Shown one piece after another: positions 53,183 through 61,828 of a stretch of DNA of 64,000 nt (positions are counted from its first letter, which is position 1; the number at the start of each line of letters is the position of its first letter). The DNA comes from Algoriphagus boritolerans DSM 17298 = JCM 18970 (lineage in GTDB: Bacteria; Bacteroidota; Bacteroidia; Cytophagales; Cyclobacteriaceae). Location of the stretch: the NCBI RefSeq assembly GCF_900108085.1, contig NZ_FNVR01000014.1:36288-100287 (forward strand). The letters are read 5' to 3'. A model generated the notes under the pieces. It saw nothing but the letters and a program-made list of their open reading frames with translations, was not told the origin of the DNA and ran no database searches. The position numbers were made by a program, and so were the translations under genes.

Positions 53183-54095
53183 AGCATAGTGCAGCGGCAC
53201 CTAAAGTGCCAGCGTTGTTTTCCAGGGTTGCTTTTTTGAGACGGAGATCTTTCACATAATATGGAGTCAAAAACTTCCTCGTATTGTATTCAATCGTGGG
53301 CATCATAAATTCCAGACCTGCTGATATTCCCCCTCCAAAATACACGTCGGTTACATCCAGTATTCTGATAGTGGAAACAATCGATTCGCTCAGAATTTGG
53401 GCCACTTCTTTGAAAACCATCAATGAAACCTCATTTCCGGTTTTTGCGGTATCCACCAAAAGATGCGTACCGAGTTCTTTTCCGATTAAATCCCCGGCCT
53501 TTTCTGGATAAGCAGAAATCAGATTATCCATGATTCGAAGAATTCCCTTTCTTCCAACCAGCGTTTCCAGACCGGCATTTCCTCTGGATAACATGTGACC
53601 CATTTCGAGCGCATTTCCACGGGATCCTTTAAAAACCTGTCCATCCAATACCAAGGCACTTCCGATTCCGGTTCCCATGGTAATGAATAGGAAATTCTCT
53701 GCCACATCCCCTTTTCCATAGTAAAACTCACCAATAGCAGCAGCAGCGGCGTCGTTTTCCATAAAAAACTCATACTTGGGATATTTTTCAGATAAACCCT
53801 CCTTTAGTGGAAAACCATTCAGATCCGGGATTGCCGGAATTTCCAAGGGAGTTGTTCGATCCTTTGAAATCATTCCGGGCAATCCAATGCCTACTTTTTC
53901 CACTTCTGGATATTTTTCCAGGTATTTTCCCAAGCCCTCAATAAAACGCTTCCCAAATCCATCTGGATGATCTTTATATGGGGTAGTGTCTTCTTTTTGG
54001 AAGTCAAGCATATTTCCTTCCTTGTCTACTAAGCCGATCTTCAGGTGTGTGCCTCCGACATCTACTCCCAGAAAAAGAGAATCCTGCTTGCTCAT
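53163..54095 (-). CDS. ROK-family sugar kinase-like protein
   Basis: A 310-residue protein of the ROK fold. It has the phosphate loop GVDVGGTHLKIGLVD near the N-terminus, MENDAAAAAIGEFYYG with the catalytic Asp, and FITMGTGIGSALVLDG as phosphate 2. The family's zinc site CxCGxxGCxE after the conserved His is absent: GHMLSRGNAGLETLVG keeps the His and the Glu but has no cysteines. This loss is known in some ROK glucokinases. The sugar specificity is unknown. Its last 20 bases overlap the convergent lipoprotein gene. Confidence 0.88.
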   Translation of the reverse strand: MSKQDSLFLGVDVGGTHLKIGLVDKEGNMLDFQKEDTTPYKDHPDGFGKRFIEGLGKYLEKYPEVEKVGIGLPGMISKDRTTPLEIPAIPDLNGFPLKEGLSEKYPKYEFFMENDAAAAAIGEFYYGKGDVAENFLFITMGTGIGSALVLDGQVFKGSRGNALEMGHMLSRGNAGLETLVGRKGILRIMDNLISAYPEKAGDLIGKELGTHLLVDTAKTGNEVSLMVFKEVAQILSESIVSTIRILDVTDVYFGGGISAGLEFMMPTIEYNTRKFLTPYYVKDLRLKKATLENNAGTLGAAALCFMGSGL

Positions 54096-54139
54096 AGTTT
54101 ATTCATAGGTTTGATTGTTAAGAAAACAAAAGAAACGTT

Positions 54140-54634
54140 TTACTTCTTATAATCTTTGCCGATCTCGTAAAAAATTTTGGAAACCGCAGGACAGACCAGG
54201 GTGTTTTTCAGAGATAAATCCAATATTCCCAACATGTTTTTACGATTTGTATGTGGGTATTCCCGGCAGGCCTTGGGTCTGTCTTCATAGACAAGACACT
54301 TATTATCAGCTCCTAAAAATGGACATGGCAAAAAATTAAGCACATAATCCCCTTCCTCGTCCTGATGAAGGTATTCATCGATAAACTGACTGCTTTTCAT
54401 TCTGAATAATTTAGCAATCCTGTCAATGTCGGTCCGAATAAAAATAGGGCTGGTTGTCTTACAACAATTTGCACAATCCAAACAGTCAATCTGCCGGAAG
54501 GTCTCCTCATGCAAATGATGAAAAACAGCGTCCAAGTTTTTTGGCTTGCTTTTTTTGAGCTTTTCCTTCAGTTTTTTGTTAGCCGGAAAATCGGTCTTAC
54601 TTTCTTTCGAAAATTTGTCTAAATCTATCTTCAA
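54140..54634 (-). CDS. YkgJ-family cysteine-cluster protein
   Basis: A cytoplasmic protein of 164 residues with the YkgJ-type zinc or iron-binding pattern: DCLDCANCCKTTSPIF, then CPFLGADNKCLVYEDRPKACREYP. The eight conserved cysteines likely bind a metal; the function of the family is not settled. The frame begins with TTG, and no in-frame ATG precedes the conserved region, so TTG is the probable start. The N-terminal 45 residues are Lys-rich. Confidence 0.87.
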   Translation of the reverse strand: MKIDLDKFSKESKTDFPANKKLKEKLKKSKPKNLDAVFHHLHEETFRQIDCLDCANCCKTTSPIFIRTDIDRIAKLFRMKSSQFIDEYLHQDEEGDYVLNFLPCPFLGADNKCLVYEDRPKACREYPHTNRKNMLGILDLSLKNTLVCPAVSKIFYEIGKDYKK

Positions 54635-54704
54635 TTTTACAAGGAATTGAACTTCAAATAATTGTAATTTTTTAGTACCTTTTAACTTGCTAAATCCAAA
54701 AACT

Positions 54705-55064
54705 ATGAAACTTCACCCTTCAGAACTCTATTTTTACCATAGTTCTACTCAGACAGTCGATAAGCAAACTAAAGCTTACGCAAAATCCCTGACCAAATTC
54801 GTCAATGAAATAGATGTGGTCAAGGAGAAGATCACAGCTACTCAATGGGATCAAATTCTTAATCTCCTGAATTTAAGACCAAAGGACCTGTTGAATCGTG
54901 CCCATCCAGACTACCAACGACACATCGCCGGCAAAGACTGGGACGAGGAAGGTTGGCTAAACATCCTGACCAATTTTCCCTACCTGATCAAATCTCCGAT
55001 TGCGATATTCAAAAACAAGGCAATCCTTTGCAAAACGCCAAGCGATATTCTCAAGCTGGATTAA
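54705..55064 (+). CDS. ArsC/Spx-fold protein lacking the usual catalytic cysteine
   Basis: A 119-residue protein. The C-terminal half, NLRPKDLLNRAHPDYQRHI and NILTNFPYLIKSPIAIFKNKAILCK, matches the arsenate-reductase/Spx fold. Where the family has a Cys-x-x-Cys or Cys near the N-terminus (YY.....C..C), this protein reads YFYHSSTQTVDKQ with no cysteine. It therefore cannot perform the classical ArsC chemistry and may be a binding or regulatory version. The chosen ATG replaces a TTG 18 bases upstream. Its last four bases overlap the convergent cvfB stop. Confidence 0.72.
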   Translation: MKLHPSELYFYHSSTQTVDKQTKAYAKSLTKFVNEIDVVKEKITATQWDQILNLLNLRPKDLLNRAHPDYQRHIAGKDWDEEGWLNILTNFPYLIKSPIAIFKNKAILCKTPSDILKLD

Positions 55065-55894
55065 TCCCGGTTGACGGAGATTCCTTCAGGACTTAGCACA
55101 ATTTGTCTGGCTTTGAAAAGCTGTCCAATGCATTGCTTAAAATGCTTTTTGGACATGCCCAAGACTGCCTGGATTTCAGCCGGATCAGACTTGTCATGAA
55201 GCGGCAGAAATCCTTTCTCTTCCAACAAAGAAAGGATTTTTTCTGATCCTTCATCGTATTTTACCCGACCGACTGGCAATAGCTGAAGATCCAATTTTCC
55301 GTCTTCCCGACGCTTTTTTACCCACAGTTTTCTGTTGGATCCAATTTCCAGGGGTTGAAAAACTTCATTAGCATAGATCAAACCTTCATAGCGGTCCTCC
55401 AGCAAAACCTTGTAACCCAGTTCCGTTTTCTCAAAAATCAAGCCTTCGACCTCATATCCCGGCTCATAGTACTTTGGCGCAGGATCAATAAAATCCCGGT
55501 ATTTACTTACGCCGATCAGTCGATTACTTTTGAAATCGGCACATACCCGGATCAGGTACTTTTGACCTACTTCCATGTTTTTGGCCATTTCACCCTTAGG
55601 CACAAATAGATCCTTTGGCAAGCCCCAATCCATGAAGGCACCAAACTTGGTCACTTCTTTGGCCTCCAAAACCGCAAAGTCATCAAGTAAAGCCAAAGGC
55701 TTTTGGGTGACAGCCACAGGACGATCTTCGCTGTCTGTGTATACAAAAACCTCAACCTCATCCCCTTCCTTTTCTTCTCCTTTGAGATAGCCTTTGGGTA
55801 AAAGTACTTCTCCCCCATCACTGAGGGCCAAATAGGCCCCAAAGTCGGTGAATCGGTTTATTGTGAGATTGCTGATCAGCCCTAATTCCTTCAT
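55061..55894 (-). CDS. cvfB: S1-like RNA-binding protein CvfB
   Basis: From ATG 55894 this is a 277-residue protein with three S1-like OB folds and a C-terminal winged helix. Visible blocks are NRFTDFGAYLALSDGGEVLLP, KEVTKFGAFMDWGLPKDLFVP, and the WH tail LGMSKKHFKQCIGQLFKARQI. CvfB proteins bind RNA and affect virulence gene expression in Staphylococcus; here a general RNA-related role is inferred. An 18-residue upstream extension in the frame is not family-like. Confidence 0.9.
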   Translation of the reverse strand: MKELGLISNLTINRFTDFGAYLALSDGGEVLLPKGYLKGEEKEGDEVEVFVYTDSEDRPVAVTQKPLALLDDFAVLEAKEVTKFGAFMDWGLPKDLFVPKGEMAKNMEVGQKYLIRVCADFKSNRLIGVSKYRDFIDPAPKYYEPGYEVEGLIFEKTELGYKVLLEDRYEGLIYANEVFQPLEIGSNRKLWVKKRREDGKLDLQLLPVGRVKYDEGSEKILSLLEEKGFLPLHDKSDPAEIQAVLGMSKKHFKQCIGQLFKARQIVLSPEGISVNRD

Positions 55895-56073
55895 GATCCA
55901 AAGGTAGGAATTAATCCTGTCGAGGCATCGCAATTCTCCGACAAACAAAGTCGGAAAGGACAGGTTTGAATTGGAAATGGAAGGGCTTAAGCGTAGTTTT
56001 GAGCCATAAGAAAGCCCCTTTTTGGTAAGAATAAACCCAAATCATAACGTTTACCCTTAGAAATCAAAGTTTT

Positions 56074-56964
56074 ATGAAATCTATCTCAGTCATCGGTTCA
56101 GGAACCATGGGAAATGGTATTGCCCACGTTTTTGCGCAGCACGGTTATCAAGTTTCACTCGTGGATATCAAGTCGGAATTCCTGGAAAAAGCCCTGGCTA
56201 CCATTTCGAAAAACATGGACCGTCAGGTAGCAAAAGGAGCGATTTCCCAAGCCGAAAAAGAGGCTTCACTGGGTCGGATCGCAACTTTTACAAGCTTGGA
56301 AGGTGGAGTGAAAAAGGCCGATTTGGTGGTCGAAGCAGCCACAGAAAACCTAGGTTTGAAACTGGATATTTTTCATCAGTTGGACCAACTTACCCCTTCA
56401 GAAGCCATCCTTGCTAGCAATACTTCCTCTATTTCGATCACCAAAATAGCAGCGGTAACCAAGCGTCCATCGCAGGTAATCGGAATGCACTTTATGAATC
56501 CGGTTCCGGTCATGAAGTTGGTCGAAGTGATTCGTGGGTATGCGACCTCCGATGAAGTGACCAAAACCATCATGGCACTTTCGCGAGACCTTTCCAAAGA
56601 TCCGGTGGAAGTAAATGACTATCCGGGATTTGTGGCCAATAGGATTCTGATGCCTATGATCAACGAAGCAATTTACACGCTTTTTGAAGGAGTGGCTGGA
56701 GTTTCAGAAATCGATACAGTGATGAAGCTGGGCATGGCCCATCCGATGGGACCGCTTCAATTGGCGGATTTTATCGGCTTGGATGTTTGCCTCTCGATTT
56801 TGAAAGTACTTCATGAAGGCTTTGGAAATCCGAAATACGCACCATGCCCACTATTGGTTAATATGGTCGAGGCGGGGTACAAAGGAGTGAAAACCGGAGA
56901 GGGATTTTATCACTACACCCCGGGAAACAAGGAACTCGTAGTCGCCTCCAGATTTTCCAAATAA
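56074..56964 (+). CDS. 3-hydroxybutyryl/3-hydroxyacyl-CoA dehydrogenase
   Basis: An NAD-dependent cytoplasmic enzyme of 296 residues oxidising 3-hydroxyacyl-CoA. The Rossmann motif is SVIGSGTMGNGIAHVFA. The active site has SNTSSISIT and GMHFMNPVPVMKLVE (catalytic His), and VNDYPGFVANRILMPM (Asn) is also typical. The single-domain length fits Hbd/PaaH-type 3-hydroxybutyryl-CoA dehydrogenase rather than the large FadB fusion. It precedes the deoxynucleoside kinase gene by 18 bases, a linkage often seen in this phylum. Confidence 0.93.
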   Translation: MKSISVIGSGTMGNGIAHVFAQHGYQVSLVDIKSEFLEKALATISKNMDRQVAKGAISQAEKEASLGRIATFTSLEGGVKKADLVVEAATENLGLKLDIFHQLDQLTPSEAILASNTSSISITKIAAVTKRPSQVIGMHFMNPVPVMKLVEVIRGYATSDEVTKTIMALSRDLSKDPVEVNDYPGFVANRILMPMINEAIYTLFEGVAGVSEIDTVMKLGMAHPMGPLQLADFIGLDVCLSILKVLHEGFGNPKYAPCPLLVNMVEAGYKGVKTGEGFYHYTPGNKELVVASRFSK

Positions 56965-56982
56965 CTTATCAATTCAGAAATC

Positions 56983-57600
56983 ATGCATTTAGCAGTATCA
57001 GGAAATATCGGAAGCGGAAAAACTACGCTCACCGAAAAACTCGCAAAGCATTATGGTTGGAGGGCTGAGTTTGAGGCGGTGGATCAAAATCCTTACCTGG
57101 CGGATTTCTACGAGGACATGAAGCGTTGGGCGTTTCATCTTCAGGTTTACTTTTTGAATTCCAGATATAATCAAATCCGGAAAATCCAGGAAAATCCGAT
57201 CTCCACCATTCAAGATCGGACCATTTACGAGGATGCTTACATTTTTGCAGCCAACCTGTACAAAAGTAAGCTCATGACTGAGCGGGATTATTACAACTAC
57301 CGGAGCTTGTTTGACTCTATGATACTGCATGTCAAAGCACCGGATTTGTTAATCTATCTGAAAGCTGACATCCCAAAACTGGTCGGACAAATCGAAAAAC
57401 GTGGAAGAACCTACGAAACCGCCATGCGGATCGATTACCTCAAAAACCTAAATTCTCACTACGAGGAATGGATTGGGAACTATAAAGAAGGCAAACTTCT
57501 CATCGTAGATGTGAATGAGTTGGACTTTGTAGAGCGACCGGAGGATTTCTCTTTTATCGTGGAAAAAATCGAGCGAGAAATGTTTGGGCTTTTTGCCTGA
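56983..57600 (+). CDS. Deoxynucleoside kinase
   Basis: Phosphorylates deoxynucleosides in the salvage pathway. The 205-residue protein has the P-loop AVSGNIGSGKTTLTEKLA, the substrate region FEAVDQNPYLADFYEDMKRW, RTIYEDAYIFA (ERS-like DR motif) and the lid KRGRTYET. Length and motifs fit the bacterial dAK/dGK family. Specificity for dA, dG or dC cannot be read. It is probably co-transcribed with the hydroxyacyl-CoA dehydrogenase. Confidence 0.93.
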   Translation: MHLAVSGNIGSGKTTLTEKLAKHYGWRAEFEAVDQNPYLADFYEDMKRWAFHLQVYFLNSRYNQIRKIQENPISTIQDRTIYEDAYIFAANLYKSKLMTERDYYNYRSLFDSMILHVKAPDLLIYLKADIPKLVGQIEKRGRTYETAMRIDYLKNLNSHYEEWIGNYKEGKLLIVDVNELDFVERPEDFSFIVEKIEREMFGLFA

Positions 57601-57659
57601 ATTAACTCACTTCTTGGTTCAAAAGTCTAACTACTCCCTAACAAATACTCGAAACTCAG

Positions 57660-58304
57660 TCATCCCACCTTCCGCATCAGCCAATTGTATAACATGCTCC
57701 GCTGATCTTCTTTTGGATTGATCAGTAAGTGATCCAATCGCTTCAATGATCCTCCTGTCATGATCGTCTCATAGGGACAAAGACGGATCAGCTTATAGCC
57801 ATGAAGTCTGGTTTGAAGGTCATATTGCGCATCGTTATAGGCTAATAACTTCCAACCGGTAGCACCATTTCCACTGAAGTCACCGGATTCTTCGGCTGGT
57901 CCAAAGACGTTTTTGGCTACGGGTGGTCCATTCCAGATTCGTTGCTGAAGTCCCACCTTCAGACACTCCTTCTCAAAAGTTCGGCAAAGACGCTTGTAGG
58001 ATTCAAAAAACGGAAAGGTCCACTCTATGTACATCTCGGACTTTAGGGTGGAAAGCCGATAACGATTAAAATGTAACTCATCATCCCACAGGATCAAGTA
58101 CCTGCCGATTTTGAAATCAAACTTAAGCTTCTCCAATAAGGGAAAAGCCCCAACTCCACCCAACGCTTCAAAAATCTCCTTCAACCAGCGTTTACCCTTT
58201 GATTCAAGAAATTTTGGATTGACTTCCAATTCAAATTGCCAATCGTAATCTGCCCCACCTTGTTTTAAAATCAAGTCAAGCTGGCGCGTCATCAAATGAT
58301 CCAT
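57660..58304 (-). CDS. Conserved hypothetical protein, third gene of a compact operon
   Basis: A 214-residue soluble protein I cannot assign to a family. It has a mixed alpha/beta profile with conserved-looking aromatic blocks (DDELHFNRYRLSTLKSEM, WTFPFFESYKRLCRTFEKEC, RLHGYKLIRLCPYETIM). The ATG at 58304 lies 3 bases after the DUF2452 stop, so it is translated from the same mRNA. ATG 58292 is an alternative start. Function unknown. Confidence 0.72.
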   Translation of the reverse strand: MDHLMTRQLDLILKQGGADYDWQFELEVNPKFLESKGKRWLKEIFEALGGVGAFPLLEKLKFDFKIGRYLILWDDELHFNRYRLSTLKSEMYIEWTFPFFESYKRLCRTFEKECLKVGLQQRIWNGPPVAKNVFGPAEESGDFSGNGATGWKLLAYNDAQYDLQTRLHGYKLIRLCPYETIMTGGSLKRLDHLLINPKEDQRSMLYNWLMRKVG

Positions 58305-58307
58305 CGC

Positions 58308-58766
58308 TTAAGTGGTTTCTCTGAGTATCTCCCAAGTATGATCTGCCAGCAACTTGACCTCAGCCACAAATGCAGCCCAGTCTTTATTTCTGCCCCATTC
58401 TTCCGGCGCTATCAAACTCATAAAGTCACCTCCATCAGCTTTTTGATACAAAAAATACCGATGATTGATCAGTGGTTCGAATGCAATAGAAGCTTGATAG
58501 ATTCGCTCGGAGACTTCAATCCTGGATTGTATTTTCTTAGCCTGATCGGCCAACAGGCGCATTTGATCGTAGATTTGAGCCATTTGCATCTCTGTCTGAC
58601 TGTGCATGGCCGCCACGGCCCGACCGGTAATCTTCCCTTTATCTTCAGGTTTGATTAGCCCGCTTCCTGAGTGATGTGCATAGGGCAAAGTCCCCGGAGA
58701 ATCGGTTGTTTTTTCCTTCATTCGATCGAGATCGAGCCTATCTACATCTATTTTTTTTCCTGTCAT
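58308..58766 (-). CDS. DUF2452-family protein
   Basis: A 152-residue soluble protein recognised by PYAHHSGSGLIKPEDKGKITG near the N-terminus, the helical MHSQTEMQMAQIYDQMRLLADQAKKI block, and IAFEPLINHRYFLYQ ending in the APEEWG motif. DUF2452 has no known function. Its ATG overlaps the stop of the upstream small membrane protein gene (ATGA), and the next gene follows after 3 bases. Confidence 0.85.
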   Translation of the reverse strand: MTGKKIDVDRLDLDRMKEKTTDSPGTLPYAHHSGSGLIKPEDKGKITGRAVAAMHSQTEMQMAQIYDQMRLLADQAKKIQSRIEVSERIYQASIAFEPLINHRYFLYQKADGGDFMSLIAPEEWGRNKDWAAFVAEVKLLADHTWEILRETT

Positions 58767-58921
58767 TTTTTTTCTGTTTCTACTTCTGTCGAGATGCGCT
58801 CTTTTAGATTACCCTTTGAGCCGGGAAAGGTTGTCCGCTGCGAAATGTCATACCCGATCCAGAGCATGATCAGCATAAACAATACAAACAGAACAAGGAA
58901 GATCTTTTTATTCTTACTCAT
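58763..58921 (-). CDS. Small single-pass membrane protein, 52 aa
   Basis: A short gene with an ATG start: MSKNKK, a transmembrane helix IFLVLFVLFMLIMLWIG, then a hydrophilic tail of about 30 residues ending in EVETEKK. The positive-inside rule suggests the N-terminus is cytoplasmic. Its TGA overlaps the DUF2452 ATG (58763-58766), strong evidence that the frame is real and coupled. I know no family for it. It is the first gene of the three-gene operon. Confidence 0.72.
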   Translation of the reverse strand: MSKNKKIFLVLFVLFMLIMLWIGYDISQRTTFPGSKGNLKERISTEVETEKK

Positions 58922-59090
58922 TGATTTCAGTTTACTCTAACACCTAGACAAAATTAACACAGAGATGTTTTGATCCCTCAAAATTAAAACTCATCAAAAG
59001 GAAATGAGGCATTTTAAAAAATGTTTTTAAATTTAACGGAATGGATCTTAAACCGAATTTTTAACAGTTCAACTCTTTTTATACCCGAAT

Positions 59091-59426
59091 ATGTACCAAA
59101 TCATCAGTGAGCAGTCCATTTATCAGTATTTTGGCGATGATGATCCGGCTATGATCCGCGAAATGATTCAAATTATCCTTGACACCAACATCAAGGACTT
59201 GAAAGAATTGAGTTCTTTTTATTCTGGAAATGACTTCGATACGATCAAAAAGCGATGTCATAAAGCCAAACCGAGCATGAGTTATATCGGTGCCATTAAG
59301 ACCAGAAAAACACTGGAGGAAATAGAGGCTAATCTGGAAAACTCAGCTTTACTAAATAAATCACTTCAGGAGCAACTCCAGCTCATCGAATCTGAATTGA
59401 AAACTTTCATTTCAGGAATTAATTAA
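59091..59426 (+). CDS. Histidine phosphotransfer (Hpt) domain protein
   Basis: A stand-alone Hpt domain of 111 residues. The phosphoacceptor His lies in IKKRCHKAKPSMSYIGA, matching the H-K-x-K-(G/P)-S pattern of four-helix-bundle phosphotransfer proteins. The rest is helical (YFGDDDPAMIREMIQIILDTN, SLQEQLQLIESELKTF). It would shuttle phosphoryl groups between hybrid kinases and response regulators encoded elsewhere. It sits 29 bases before the S9 peptidase, perhaps in one transcript. Confidence 0.88.
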   Translation: MYQIISEQSIYQYFGDDDPAMIREMIQIILDTNIKDLKELSSFYSGNDFDTIKKRCHKAKPSMSYIGAIKTRKTLEEIEANLENSALLNKSLQEQLQLIESELKTFISGIN

Positions 59427-59455
59427 CTGTCAAATTATCTTTAGCTTCTTTCACT

Positions 59456-61828
59456 ATGGCGAGAAAACTATTTCTCCTGCCAATACTTCTGTTCATATTT
59501 ATAGAAGTATCGGCACAATCTACCCTATCTGTCGATTACATCATGCGCGATCCAAAATGGATGGGAACCTTCCCCTCCGCTCCAAGTTGGGGTGAGGACA
59601 GCAATCAGATTTTTTTTAAATACAATCAGGAAAATGACCCAGCGGATTCACTTTATAAAATCGAGCTGGGTAAACCAAGCAACATAGCTAAAGTACATTG
59701 GCCAGAGGAGAAAGGCTTGGCAAAGCCGCTTTTAGCCTATAATTCGGACCAAAGTCTGAGAATCTATCGAAAGGATAACGCGATCATTTTTGAAGATCAA
59801 AAGAAGAAGACAACCACCACGCTTTTGACCTGGCATGAACCGGTTTCTAATCTTCGGTTTCTTGCCGACGAAAATCGAATCGCCTTTAATTCCTCCGGAA
59901 ATATTTACGTTTATGACAGATCCACTAAAAGTGTTTCTAAATCGACCAATATTTCCAATGCCTCCAAACCGGCAAGCCCAAGTGAACCTTCTTCTTCTGA
60001 CCCCGGATTTTTGGAAGCTGAAAATCTTGATCTTCTGAAAGTAGTAAGAGCGCGTAAAGAAGCCCAGGAAAAATCCAAAGCCTATCGAGCTGCCATCCGA
60101 GAATCCAACAGTGAATTCATCTATTACACGCAAGGAAAAAACATCTCTAATCTCCAACTTTCTCCGGATGAGAAGTTTGCCACATTCTCGATCTATACCC
60201 CCGCTTCCAATCAAAATACAATCGTACCCAACTACGTAGATGCCTCAGGATATACTGAAAATCTCAATACGCGGTCAAAAGTCGGTAACAAACCTGCTAA
60301 AGTCGAAATCGGCATTTATGATTTGACTAGAGATACCGTCTATTTCGTGACTACCTCTAATCTGCCAGGAATCAAAGATCTGCCTGACTATGTGAAAGAT
60401 TATCCTGAGAAAACATGGGAAGAGAAAGAGCGAAGTGTTACGCTTTCAAGCCCAATTTTTTCTCCTGATGGAAAAAGGGCAATCATACAGGTCCGAGCCT
60501 TCGACAACAAAGACCGTTGGATAACCGAGGTTGATCTTACAAGTGGAGAACTGAAAACCTTGGATCGCCAACGCGACGAAGCTTGGATAGGCGGGCCCGG
60601 CATAGGTGGGGGATTTGGAGGAGGTACTTTCGGTTGGCTTCCTGACAATCAGCACATCTATTTCCAATCCGAAGCTAGCGGCTTTTCTCATTTGTACCTT
60701 TTAGATGTTAATTCCGGTTTAAAAAAAGCACTCACAAGTGGAAAATACGAGGTTTTTGACCCGTTCCTTTCGAAGGACCAGAAATATTGGTACCTGACCA
60801 CCTCAGAGGTAGATCCTGGAGAGCGTCATTTCTACCGGATGCCCGTAATGGGCGGAACAATGGAGAAACTGACTTCCATGACGGGAAACAATGAAGTGGC
60901 TCTTTCACCCGATGAGAAAAAGCTCGCAATTATCCACTCCTACAGTAATAAACCCGCTGAGCTTTTCGTGCAGGAAAACAAAGTAGGCGCAAAACCTCAG
61001 CAGTTGACGGCTGGTCAAAGTGAGGAATTCAAGGCTTACCGGTGGAGAGATCCTCAAATTGTCAAATTCACGGCAGAAGATGGAGCACAAGTTCCGGCAA
61101 GACTTTATTTGCCTGAAGCTTCGAAAAAAAATGGTGCCGCAGTGATTTTTGTCCATGGTGCTGGGTATTTACAGAATGTCCACAAATGGTGGAGCAGCTA
61201 TTTCAGGGAATACATGTTTCATAACCTGTTGACCGATTTGGGTTATACCGTTTTGGATATCGACTACCGTGCTTCGGCAGGATATGGACGGGATTGGCGT
61301 ACAGGAATCTACCGCCACATGGGCGGAAAAGACCTTTCCGATCAGGTGGATGGAGCCAAGTTTTTGATGGCTGAGCATGGGGTGGAATCCGGCAAAATCG
61401 GAATTTACGGAGGCAGCTATGGTGGATTCATCACCTTGATGGCTTTGTTCAATCACGGGGATATTTTCACTTCAGGCGCGGCACTTCGTTCAGTGACCGA
61501 TTGGGCGCATTACAATCATGGCTACACTGCCAATATCCTGAATACTCCGGAAGATGATCCGATAGCTTACCGGCGTTCTTCTCCGATTTACTTTGCCGAA
61601 GGGCTAAAAGGTAATCTCCTGATCGCGCATGGTATGCTGGATGTGAATGTGCATTTTCAGGATGTGGTGCGACTATCCCAGCGTCTGATCGAACTCGGAA
61701 AAGACAACTGGGAAATGGCTGTTTATCCGGTCGAGGATCACGGTTTTGTAGAGCCAAGTTCCTGGACGGATGAGTACAAGCGAATTCTGAAATTATTCAA
61801 CACCACGCTTCTAGAAAAAAAACAATGA
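59456..61828 (+). CDS. S9-family (DPP IV/prolyl oligopeptidase-like) peptidase, secreted
   Basis: A 790-residue periplasmic peptidase with a Sec signal (LFLLPILLFIFIEVSAQ). An N-terminal eight-bladed beta-propeller contains PD40-type repeats (LSSPIFSPDGKRAIIQV, VALSPDEKKLAIIH). The C-terminal alpha/beta hydrolase has the nucleophile Ser in IYGGSYGGFITLMAL, Asp in HGMLDVNVHFQD and His in PVEDHGFVEPSSW. A Gly-rich loop (GGPGIGGGFGGGTFGW) interrupts the propeller. It should cleave dipeptides or acyl-peptides. Its stop overlaps the ggt start, so proteolysis and glutathione/gamma-glutamyl breakdown are coupled. Confidence 0.93.
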   Translation: MARKLFLLPILLFIFIEVSAQSTLSVDYIMRDPKWMGTFPSAPSWGEDSNQIFFKYNQENDPADSLYKIELGKPSNIAKVHWPEEKGLAKPLLAYNSDQSLRIYRKDNAIIFEDQKKKTTTTLLTWHEPVSNLRFLADENRIAFNSSGNIYVYDRSTKSVSKSTNISNASKPASPSEPSSSDPGFLEAENLDLLKVVRARKEAQEKSKAYRAAIRESNSEFIYYTQGKNISNLQLSPDEKFATFSIYTPASNQNTIVPNYVDASGYTENLNTRSKVGNKPAKVEIGIYDLTRDTVYFVTTSNLPGIKDLPDYVKDYPEKTWEEKERSVTLSSPIFSPDGKRAIIQVRAFDNKDRWITEVDLTSGELKTLDRQRDEAWIGGPGIGGGFGGGTFGWLPDNQHIYFQSEASGFSHLYLLDVNSGLKKALTSGKYEVFDPFLSKDQKYWYLTTSEVDPGERHFYRMPVMGGTMEKLTSMTGNNEVALSPDEKKLAIIHSYSNKPAELFVQENKVGAKPQQLTAGQSEEFKAYRWRDPQIVKFTAEDGAQVPARLYLPEASKKNGAAVIFVHGAGYLQNVHKWWSSYFREYMFHNLLTDLGYTVLDIDYRASAGYGRDWRTGIYRHMGGKDLSDQVDGAKFLMAEHGVESGKIGIYGGSYGGFITLMALFNHGDIFTSGAALRSVTDWAHYNHGYTANILNTPEDDPIAYRRSSPIYFAEGLKGNLLIAHGMLDVNVHFQDVVRLSQRLIELGKDNWEMAVYPVEDHGFVEPSSWTDEYKRILKLFNTTLLEKKQ

